A stretch of DNA of 5,568 nt from Polyangiaceae bacterium (lineage in GTDB: Bacteria > Myxococcota > Polyangia > Polyangiales > Polyangiaceae): the NCBI GenBank assembly GCA_025936205.1, contig JAICTU010000553.1, positions 1 through 5,568 on the forward strand, given 5' to 3'. Below, one piece after another: positions 1-5,568 of this stretch; positions within the stretch are counted from its first letter, which is position 1; every line of letters begins with the position of its first letter. A program made the translations under genes and the position numbers. The notes below the pieces were generated by a model that saw nothing but the letters and a program-made list of their open reading frames with translations, was not told where the DNA came from and made no database searches.

Positions 1-495
1 ATCGGGCGGGTGGCGGTGCAGCTGATCTGCGGCTACGTGGTGTGGACGCTGTTTGAGTACTGGGCGCACCGCCTGGTGTTTCATCTCAGCGTGATCGGGC
101 CGAAAACGGCCCGCATCCAATTCATCATCCATGGCGTGCACCATGATTATCCGTGGGACGAAGATCGGCTGGTGATCCCCGCGGGCGCTTCGCTCGTGCT
201 GTGTGTACTGACGTATGCGGCGTTCCACGCGATCTTCGGCGCCAGCGACATGTATGGGCCCTTTGCCGGCTTCGTGCTGGGCTACGTGCTCTATGACGAG
301 CTGCACTGGTACGTGCACGCCCGCACCCCCACCACGCGCTTCGGGCGCTGGCTCCGGCGCGAGCACTTCCTGCATCACTTCAAGCAGCCGGGAACGCGCT
401 TTGGCGTGAGCTGCCCCTGGCTCGACTACGTGTTCGGCACGCGCGGCAAGAAGCGGCAGCGCGAGGCTGAGCTGCCCGCGCCCGCGCATAGCTGA
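1..495 (+). CDS. Fatty acid hydroxylase / sterol desaturase superfamily protein, C-terminal part (5' truncated)
   Basis: This is the last 164 residues of an integral-membrane di-iron oxygenase. The frame is open to base 1, and the GTG at 10 has no visible ribosome binding site, so the true start probably lies upstream. Numbering from the first visible codon, four histidine clusters are present in family order: HX4H (H23-H28), HX2HH (H44, H47, H48), HX3H (H102-H106) and HX2HH (H122, H125, H126). In this superfamily such histidines bind two irons and hydroxylate or desaturate a lipid acyl chain or sterol at the membrane face. Hydrophobic stretches near residues 4-20, 60-80 and 83-100 fit membrane segments. 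The spacing resembles the Scs7/FA2H-type fatty acid 2-hydroxylase branch more than carotenoid hydroxylases, but the substrate cannot be read from sequence. The protein ends in a short basic and Pro/Ala-rich tail. A terminator follows directly, so this is the last gene of its transcript. The family call is firm; the exact reaction is not. Confidence 0.9.
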   Translation: MGRVAVQLICGYVVWTLFEYWAHRLVFHLSVIGPKTARIQFIIHGVHHDYPWDEDRLVIPAGASLVLCVLTYAAFHAIFGASDMYGPFAGFVLGYVLYDELHWYVHARTPTTRFGRWLRREHFLHHFKQPGTRFGVSCPWLDYVFGTRGKKRQREAELPAPAHS

Positions 496-516
496 GCGTT
501 CCGAGTGCCGCCCCCG

Positions 517-550
517 GGGCGCGTCCTCCTCCGCGGGACGCGCCCTTTTT
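517..550 (+). terminator. Rho-independent terminator of the hydroxylase gene
   Basis: A perfect 10-bp stem pairs GGGCGCGTCC (517-526) with GGACGCGCCC (536-545) around a 9-base loop. Five T's follow at once (546-550). It begins 21 bases after the hydroxylase stop codon. The T-run is on the + strand side only; the other flank is C/G-rich. The signal therefore acts on rightward transcription and would not efficiently stop the converging glucosidase transcript. Confidence 0.9.
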
Positions 551-592
551 CGTTCGCTGGCCCGCGGTTCCCCAGAAGTATCGTGATGCGGT

Positions 593-649
593 CCGGAGCC
601 CGGGGTCTCGACTGCCGGGCTGGCGACACTCCGGCTCCAGAGCTGGAGC
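593..649. other. GC-rich inverted repeats in the convergent intergenic region, just after the glucosidase stop
   Basis: Two hairpin candidates lie between the two converging stop codons. One pairs AGCCCGG (597-603) with CCGGGCT (615-621), extended by CCGG (593-596) with CCGG (631-634). The other pairs GCTCCA (634-639) with TGGAGC (644-649) and ends next to the glucosidase stop at 650-652. The two share base 634, so they would compete or coexist only partly. Read on the minus strand, neither is followed by a T-run, so they are not canonical terminators. They may aid 3'-end formation or protect the glucosidase mRNA, or they may reflect high GC content. The rest of 496-649 holds the terminator and no gene that I can support. 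Confidence 0.35.
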
Positions 650-3406
650 TCAGCCCGCCTCCGCCTTCCCCTTTCGCTCGGCTTGCGGCCGCTGCCAGCC
701 GCGCTCCAGGAAGGTCTGCGCGTCGAGCACGCCAAACATTTGAATCAGCCGGGCAATGATCCCCGTCCAACCCGTCTGGTGGCTGGCGCCGAGCCCCGCG
801 CCGGTGTCCGCATGGAAGAACTCATAGAACGGCACATAGTCCTTGAAGTGGGGGTCGGTATGAAAGCGCGCCTGCTGACCGAAGACCGCACGGCGGCCGT
901 GCGTGTCCCGAAGAAACAACTGAGACAGGCGCCCGCCGATCTCGTGCGCCACGTCGAACAGATTCAGCATGCAGCCCGATCCGGTCGGGCACTCCACCTC
1001 GAAGTCGGGGCCGTAATACAGGTAGTAGTTCAGCAGGGCCTGGATGATGAGCGCGTTCGTCGGCAGCCAGATCGGGCCACGCCAGTTTGAATTGCCACCA
1101 AACATCCCCGACTGCGACTCACCGGCTTCGTAGTCCACCCGGTATTCGCGCCCGTCCATCGAGACGACGTATGGCTCCTTCTGGTGGAACTTCGACAGCG
1201 AACGGATCCCGAACGGGCTGAGGAACTCCTCTTCGTCCAGCATGCGCGCGAGAATGCGCCGCAGGCGATCGGGGTTCACCAGCGCGATGATGCCGCGATC
1301 ATTGTAGCCCCGGTATCTCTCGCCCGTCGGATGGATGGTCTCCAGCAGGTGCGGCATGCGCGCCACCCGCTCCTTCAGATATTGCATCGCCAGCGGGATG
1401 CGCTCGCGCTGATGCGGCTCGACGATGCGCGTCGCGCAGATCGGCAGCAGCCCCACCAGCGAGCGCACGCGCAGCCGCGTCGTGCTGCCGTCCGGCAGAC
1501 AGAGCAGATCGTAGTAGAAGCCGTCCTGCTCGTCCCACATGCCGCTGCTGTCGGGCGCGTTCATGGCCGCAGCGATCCACAAGAAGTGCTCGAGGTACTT
1601 CGCGGCCATGTCTTGATAGCTGGGATCGTGGCCCGCGATCTCCGTGGCCAGCTCGGCCATGGTCTGTGAGAAGAACGCCATCCAGGCGGTGCCATCCGCC
1701 TGCTCCAGGTGACCTCCGGTCGGCAACGGCGAGCTGCGATCGAACACCCCGATGTTGTCCAGCCCCAGGAATCCCCCCTCGAACAGGTTTTTGCCCGAGC
1801 GATCCTTGCGGTTCACCCACCAAGTAAAGTTGAGCGACAGCTTGGTGAACACTCGTTTGAGGAAGTCGATGTTGAGCTCGCCCGTCGTCTGCCGCGCCAG
1901 GCGCGACACGAACAGCGTGGCCCAGGCGTGCACCGGCGGGTTCACGTCGCTGAAGTTCCATTCGTAAGCGGGCACCTGACCGTTGGGGTGCAAGTAGCGA
2001 CCGCTCAACATCAGCTCCAGCTGCCCCCGGGCGAAGTCGAGATCCACCATCGACAGCGCCAGCGTGTGGAAGGCGAGATCCCAGGCTGCGTACCAGGGAT
2101 ACTCCCACTTGTCCGGCATCGAGATGATGTCGTGGTTCACCATGTGGAACCACTCGCGATTGCGCACCTGCTGACGAGCAGGCTGAAACGGGTGACCGTC
2201 GTGTTGCTTCAACCACTGGTCGGCGTCGAACACGTACAGCTGCTTGCTCCACAACATTCCCGCCAGGGCTTGGCGCATCACACGGGCTGCGTCGGGCGAG
2301 AGCGCCTCTGGCGTGATCGAGGCATAGAACTCGTCCGCTTCCGAGACCCGTGCGCGAAAGATCGCGTCGAAGTCCGAGAAGGGCTGGCGCCCTCCCAGAC
2401 CGCGCGCGGATCGCACGGTGGACACCGCCTCCTCGGGACCGGTCAGGCGCAAGCGCACCACGCTGGCCGAGCGAGCCTCGACGCGCAGCGGATAGTAGGC
2501 CGCCGCCTTCGTGCCGGTCCGCTCGGGATTGAGCACACCGCTTCTTCCTTTGACCAGATGTTCGTGAAAGGCATCCTTGACGTAGGGGGTCGTGTTGGGG
2601 GAGCGGAAGATGCGCTCGGTGTTGGTGTCGTTCTCCGTGAACCAGAGATCGGTCGCACCTTCGCAGTACAAGCGATAGTCGGAGGTCAGTCGCTGGCTGG
2701 GCTCATCGGCGTGGGACGCGTGGATGACGCGCAACGAGCTGCGGTCGCTCGCGCGCAGCAGCGGCCGCGAGCCGCCGTCGGCCCAGGTGTTGCGAAACCA
2801 AAGGGTCGGGAGCAGATGCAGCTCGGCGGCGTGACTGCCGCGATTGACGACCGTGATCTTGATCAGAATGTCCTCGGGCGACGCCTTGGCGAACTCGACG
2901 AATACGTCAAAGTAGGCATCGTCATTGAACACGCCGGTGTCGATCAGCTCGAACTCGGGCTGGCTCCGCTCGCGCGCGCGATTGGTCTTGACGAGATCGT
3001 CGTACGGGTACGCCGCGTGCGGGTACTTGTACAGGTATTTCATGTACGAGTGCGTCGGCGTGCTATCCAAGTAGAAGTAGTATTCCTTGACGTCTTCGCC
3101 GTGGTTGCCCTCGCCGTTCGTGAGACCGAACAAGCGCTCCTTCAGGATCGGATCCTTGCCGTTCCAGAGTGCGATCGCGAAGCAGAGCAGTCCTTCGCTG
3201 TCACAGATGCCGGCGAGGCCATCCTCGCCCCAACGATACGCGCGGGAGCGCGCCTGATCGTGGCTGAAGTAGTTCCATGCGTTGCCATCGGGGCTGTAGT
3301 CTTCACGGACCGTGCCCCATTGCCTCTCGCTCAAGTAAGGGCCCCACTTTTTCCAGGGCTCGTGGTCATTTCTCGCGTGTGCTAAGCGCTCGCGCTCTGC
3401 TTGCAT
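650..3406 (-). CDS. GH63-like / MGH1-like glycoside hydrolase ('glucosidase')
   Basis: A complete 918-residue protein of the bacterial GH63-like group, usually annotated 'glucosidase' or 'MGH1-like glycoside hydrolase domain-containing protein'. The group's usual length is about 880-900 residues. The N-terminal signature WKKWGPYLSERQWGTVREDY (18-37) is typical of the group. A beta-rich N-terminal half (about 1-400) is followed by an alpha/alpha-barrel catalytic half. Landmarks there are EYPWYAAWDLAFH with D443, GFLGLDN near 550, QADGTAW (569-575), NWRGPIW (774-780) and FYEFFHADTGAG with E862 near the C terminus. By analogy with inverting GH63 enzymes, D443 is the likely general acid and E862 the likely general base. 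These assignments are inferred without an alignment, and the 419-residue separation is much longer than in YgjK. No signal peptide or membrane segment is seen, so it should be cytoplasmic. The substrate is unknown; alpha-glucosides or glucosyl/mannosyl glycerate-type solutes are plausible. The frame stays open back to 3664, but the start at 3406 is chosen because it has a Shine-Dalgarno site and the family's N terminus begins there. Confidence 0.93.
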   Translation of the reverse strand: MQAERERLAHARNDHEPWKKWGPYLSERQWGTVREDYSPDGNAWNYFSHDQARSRAYRWGEDGLAGICDSEGLLCFAIALWNGKDPILKERLFGLTNGEGNHGEDVKEYYFYLDSTPTHSYMKYLYKYPHAAYPYDDLVKTNRARERSQPEFELIDTGVFNDDAYFDVFVEFAKASPEDILIKITVVNRGSHAAELHLLPTLWFRNTWADGGSRPLLRASDRSSLRVIHASHADEPSQRLTSDYRLYCEGATDLWFTENDTNTERIFRSPNTTPYVKDAFHEHLVKGRSGVLNPERTGTKAAAYYPLRVEARSASVVRLRLTGPEEAVSTVRSARGLGGRQPFSDFDAIFRARVSEADEFYASITPEALSPDAARVMRQALAGMLWSKQLYVFDADQWLKQHDGHPFQPARQQVRNREWFHMVNHDIISMPDKWEYPWYAAWDLAFHTLALSMVDLDFARGQLELMLSGRYLHPNGQVPAYEWNFSDVNPPVHAWATLFVSRLARQTTGELNIDFLKRVFTKLSLNFTWWVNRKDRSGKNLFEGGFLGLDNIGVFDRSSPLPTGGHLEQADGTAWMAFFSQTMAELATEIAGHDPSYQDMAAKYLEHFLWIAAAMNAPDSSGMWDEQDGFYYDLLCLPDGSTTRLRVRSLVGLLPICATRIVEPHQRERIPLAMQYLKERVARMPHLLETIHPTGERYRGYNDRGIIALVNPDRLRRILARMLDEEEFLSPFGIRSLSKFHQKEPYVVSMDGREYRVDYEAGESQSGMFGGNSNWRGPIWLPTNALIIQALLNYYLYYGPDFEVECPTGSGCMLNLFDVAHEIGGRLSQLFLRDTHGRRAVFGQQARFHTDPHFKDYVPFYEFFHADTGAGLGASHQTGWTGIIARLIQMFGVLDAQTFLERGWQRPQAERKGKAEAG

Positions 3407-3416
3407 ATTTCCCCCT
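3404..3416 (-). promoter_or_regulatory. Ribosome binding site that fixes the glucosidase start
   Basis: On the minus strand, AGGGGG (3416-3411) lies four bases before ATG (3406-3404), reading AGGGGGAAATATG. The alternative in-frame ATG at 3430 and the distal one at 3664 show no comparable purine-rich site. The residues they would add lack resemblance to the family N terminus. The spacing is slightly short but workable. Confidence 0.7.
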
Positions 3417-3636
3417 GCGTGAATTTCCATGCGAAGATCGCGCCAGGTGTAGGTCACTCGGGGGGCGGGTGCTGCACGCGCCTCATTTTTTGTGGACGCA
3501 CGCCCCGTCCGCCGAGCACATGAGTATCGGCAGAAACGCTGCCGCATCGTCGCGTTACAACGCTGGAACGAGCTGAAACATGCGGGCTGCGGCTCCCGAG
3601 ACGGCAGAGGCACAGAACCTGCTAGCCGAGCAACCG
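3407..3636. promoter_or_regulatory. Divergent intergenic region between the glucosidase and the secreted-protein gene
   Basis: This 230-base spacer must hold the promoters of both diverging genes unless transcription comes from further away. A run of six T's (3484-3489) stands out in otherwise GC-rich DNA, as does a G-rich patch near 3460-3467. I could not find a -35/-10 pair close to the sigma-70 consensus in either direction, nor a convincing operator palindrome. The promoter assignment therefore rests on position only. An alternative start for the right-hand gene (ATG 3580) lies inside this region. Confidence 0.4.
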
Positions 3637-5568
3637 ATGTTCGCGCGTTGCTCTTCTCTCGCATGCTCCTTCATTGCGCTGTTGTCCTGGCTCCTGCTGG
3701 CGCCAGATGCGTCTGCGACCGGCGCGAGCCAGCCAGCGGCTCAGCCGGCGCCGGCGCAACAGGACGCCGGCGCCTGGCCGAAGACGGTGAAAGCGAAGGG
3801 CATCACCTTCGAAGTCTTCCAGCCGCAGCCCAGCTCCTGGGACGGCTACAAGCTGGTCGCGGCCGCTGCGGTCAAGGCACAGGAAGGGGGAGACAAGCCG
3901 CCGACGTTCGGCTCGATCGAGCTCGAGGCCAAGACGATCGTGAACAAGGACGCGCGCACCGTGGCGCTGGAGCAGGTCGCGGTGACCAGAGCCAAGTTCC
4001 CCTCGTTGAAGGAGGAGGGCGCCGGTCAGTACCTGAAGATCCTGCATCAAGCCGTGCTCGATGCGCCCTCCTCCGTGCGCACGCTGTCGCTGGACCGCCT
4101 GGAGAGCACCATCGAGATCGCGGCGGCGCAGACGCGGACGCCGCAAGCGCTGAAGAATGACCCGCCGCGCATCGTGTTTGCCAGCACGCCGACCGTCTTG
4201 ATCTACATCGACGGCACCCCCGTCTGGCAGCCGGTACCCAACACCTCGCTGGCGCGCGTGATCAACACTCGCCCGCTGATCTTGCGAAACGCCCAGGGCA
4301 CCCTGTTCCTCAGGATCTTTGACGGCTGGCTGGAGGCACCGCAGCTCGATGGCAGCTGGAGCGTGACCCTGCATCCGGCACCGGATCTAGAAAAAGCTCT
4401 GAAGGCGGCGCTGGAGAGCAAGTCGGTGGATCCGCTCACGGGCACCACGCCCAACGACACCAAGAGCAAGCCGCCGACGCTGAAGGTCAACCCACCGCGC
4501 ATCCTGGTGGCGACCACGCCGACCGAGTTGATCGTGACCGACGGCGCGCCGAAGTACGTGCCCATGCCGCCGACCGAGCTCCTCTACATCGAGAACACCA
4601 CGGGCAACGTGTTCAAGCACACGGGCGACCAGCAAACTTACCTGCTGATCTCGGGGCGCTGGTTCAAGGCGCCGGCGGAAAACGGCCCCTGGACGTTCGT
4701 GGCTGCCGACCAGCTGCCGAAGGACTTCGCGGCCCTCCCCGACGAGAGCCCGAAGGAGAACGTGAAGGCCTCGGTGGCCGGTACACCGCAGTCGCAGGAG
4801 GCGTTGATCGCCAACGACATCCCGCAGACCGCCAAGGTCGATCGCAAGGCCAAGTTCACGCCCAAGATCGATGGCGAGCCCAAGCTCGAATCGATCGAGG
4901 GCACCACACCGACCATCTATCGCGTGGCCAACTGCGCCACGCCGATCCTGAAGGTGGGCGGCGCGCAATTCTACGCAGTGGAAAATGGCGTCTGGTTCAG
5001 CGCGAAAGCCCTGACCGGGCCGTGGGTGGTCGCCGATACCATCCCGGCGGTGATCTACAGCATCCCGCCCAGCTCTCCCGTGTACTACGTGACGTACGTC
5101 AAAGTATACGAGGCCACGCCGACCACCGTGGTCGTGGGCTACACGCCCGGCTACTACGGCGCATACGCGAGCGGAACGACAGTCGTCTACGGCACCGGCT
5201 ACTACTACCCACCGTACGTCAGCACCACCGTCTGGTATGGACCGCCGGTCACGTACGGCTGCGGCGTGGGCATCGCCTACACGCCCTGGACGGGCTGGGC
5301 GTTTACCTTTGGCTTCGGCATGGCCTGGGGCTCCGCGATGGCGTACGGCGGCTGGCACTACGGGCCCTATCCCTGGTGGGGACCCGTCGGCGTCGGCTTC
5401 TACTCGCCCGCGTACTATCCCTGGCGATATGGCCCCGCCGGCGGCGCGGTCTGGGGAGCCAGGGCCGGCAGCGGCGCGGTCTGGGGACCCGGCGGATGGG
5501 CTGCCTCCACGGGCAACGTGTATCAACGCTGGGGCTCCACCGCTGCCGTCACGCGCAGCAGCGCCGGC
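3637..5568 (+). CDS. Secreted modular protein with three W-x9-W modules and a Tyr/Gly/Trp-rich tail (3' truncated)
   Basis: The frame is open for 644 codons to the window edge, so the C terminus is missing. From ATG 3637 the protein begins with a good Sec signal peptide: basic MFAR, a hydrophobic core at about residues 5-22, and cleavage likely after ASA (25-27). The in-frame ATG at 3580 would add 19 residues, partly acidic, and spoil this, although it has GAG seven bases upstream. The mature part has a Pro/Ala/Gln linker and a beta-rich domain (about 40-150). Three related modules follow, with TPT at 184, 294 and 424 and Trp pairs at 231/241, 342/352 and 453/463. From about residue 502 a Tyr/Gly/Trp/Pro-rich tail begins. 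Only two cysteines (433, 542) occur in the visible mature protein. There is no lipobox. I recall similar proteins named 'carbohydrate-binding family V/XII', but no binding function is shown here. A periplasmic or surface location and a structural or adhesive role are inferences. Confidence 0.8.
   Translation, partial: MFARCSSLACSFIALLSWLLLAPDASATGASQPAAQPAPAQQDAGAWPKTVKAKGITFEVFQPQPSSWDGYKLVAAAAVKAQEGGDKPPTFGSIELEAKTIVNKDARTVALEQVAVTRAKFPSLKEEGAGQYLKILHQAVLDAPSSVRTLSLDRLESTIEIAAAQTRTPQALKNDPPRIVFASTPTVLIYIDGTPVWQPVPNTSLARVINTRPLILRNAQGTLFLRIFDGWLEAPQLDGSWSVTLHPAPDLEKALKAALESKSVDPLTGTTPNDTKSKPPTLKVNPPRILVATTPTELIVTDGAPKYVPMPPTELLYIENTTGNVFKHTGDQQTYLLISGRWFKAPAENGPWTFVAADQLPKDFAALPDESPKENVKASVAGTPQSQEALIANDIPQTAKVDRKAKFTPKIDGEPKLESIEGTTPTIYRVANCATPILKVGGAQFYAVENGVWFSAKALTGPWVVADTIPAVIYSIPPSSPVYYVTYVKVYEATPTTVVVGYTPGYYGAYASGTTVVYGTGYYYPPYVSTTVWYGPPVTYGCGVGIAYTPWTGWAFTFGFGMAWGSAMAYGGWHYGPYPWWGPVGVGFYSPAYYPWRYGPAGGAVWGARAGSGAVWGPGGWAASTGNVYQRWGSTAAVTRSSAG
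4162..5050 (+). repeat. Three diverged tandem protein modules, 111-residue period
   Basis: Module A begins with PPRIVFASTPT (residue 176), B with PPRILVATTPT (286) and C with PKLESIEGTTPT (415). Each ends with a matching Trp motif: WLEAPQLDGSW (231-241), WFKAPAENGPW (342-352) and WFSAKALTGPW (453-463). The Trp pairs repeat exactly every 111 residues, although the TPT elements lie 110 and 130 apart. C therefore has a shorter core (29 residues from TPT to Trp, against 47 and 48) and a longer linker before it. The similarity is clear in protein and only patchy in DNA, so the duplication is old. Each module probably folds as a small beta domain. Confidence 0.7.
5431..5490 (+). repeat. 30-bp in-frame tandem repeat within the tail region
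   Basis: The 17-mer GCGGCGCGGTCTGGGGA occurs at 5441-5457 and again, identical, at 5471-5487, exactly 30 bases apart. The two units encode GPAGGAVWGA and RAGSGAVWGP, ten residues each. Identity at the DNA level suggests a recent slippage or unequal exchange in the Gly/Trp-rich tail, unlike the old duplication of the larger modules. Confidence 0.75.

Noticed and set aside
505..759. Small + strand frame in the convergent intergenic region
   Set aside because: It runs through the terminator hairpin and into the 3' end of the glucosidase gene. Its composition is Arg/Pro/Ala-rich with no start signal.
1299..2252. 317-codon - strand frame inside the glucosidase in another frame
   Set aside because: It is a shadow of the real frame. 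The glucosidase motifs are continuous across this stretch, so no frameshift needs to be invoked.
1709..3385. 558-codon open frame on the + strand, antisense to the glucosidase
   Set aside because: It lies wholly within a well-supported gene. Its product is rich in Arg, Val, Gln and His as expected from reading GC-biased codons backwards, with no recognisable domain. Long antisense frames are common in GC-rich DNA.
3455..3489. Possible + strand terminator ending in TTTTTT
   Set aside because: The sequence before the T-run forms only very short stems, and no + strand gene ends upstream of it.
3492..4160. 222-codon + strand frame overlapping the start of the secreted-protein gene
   Set aside because: It has low-complexity Arg/Gly/Ala composition in a different frame from the signal-peptide gene, with no ribosome binding site or domain.
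4387..5526. 379-codon open frame on the - strand, antisense to the secreted-protein gene
   Set aside because: It is an Arg/Gly/Ala/His-rich product without motifs, mirroring the repetitive sense sequence. The sense strand has a signal peptide and internal modules.
1..5568. CRISPR array, insertion sequence, tRNA or attachment site
   Set aside because: I saw no regularly spaced direct repeats with unique spacers, no transposase motifs or terminal inverted repeats, and no cloverleaf-like sequence.

Overview
The window comes from a GC-rich bacterial chromosome and holds three protein-coding genes, two of them cut by the window edges. All three keep a strong preference for G/C at third codon positions. 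The proteins fit a GC-rich proteobacterium or myxobacterium-like organism, but no ribosomal RNA or lineage marker is present, so this is a weak guess. I see no tRNA, rRNA, CRISPR array, insertion sequence, integrase or phage gene. Nothing suggests recent horizontal transfer.

Layout. Bases 1-495 (+) carry the C-terminal part of a membrane-bound di-iron hydroxylase of the fatty acid hydroxylase / sterol desaturase superfamily, with all four histidine clusters of that fold. A strong rho-independent terminator (517-550) follows it. Bases 650-3406 (-) encode a complete 918-residue cytoplasmic GH63-like / MGH1-like glycoside hydrolase, usually annotated simply as 'glucosidase'. It converges on the hydroxylase. 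Bases 3407-3636 are a divergent intergenic region. Bases 3637-5568 (+, open at the right edge) encode a secreted protein with a Sec signal peptide, an N-terminal beta-rich domain, three related modules and a long Tyr/Gly/Trp/Pro-rich tail. I recall this general architecture from poorly characterised bacterial proteins, some named 'carbohydrate-binding family V/XII'.

How the genes relate. There is no operon: gene 1 and gene 2 converge, and gene 2 and gene 3 diverge from a 230-base spacer. The only functional link I can offer is weak: a carbohydrate-active enzyme beside a secreted surface-type protein, possibly sharing a control region.

The most notable signal is in the third gene. Its three modules each carry a W-x9-W motif, and the motif recurs at an exact 111-residue period (Trp pairs 231/241, 342/352, 453/463). 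A Tyr/Gly-rich tail follows. I do not see a clearly new multi-gene system; two of the three genes belong to known families.
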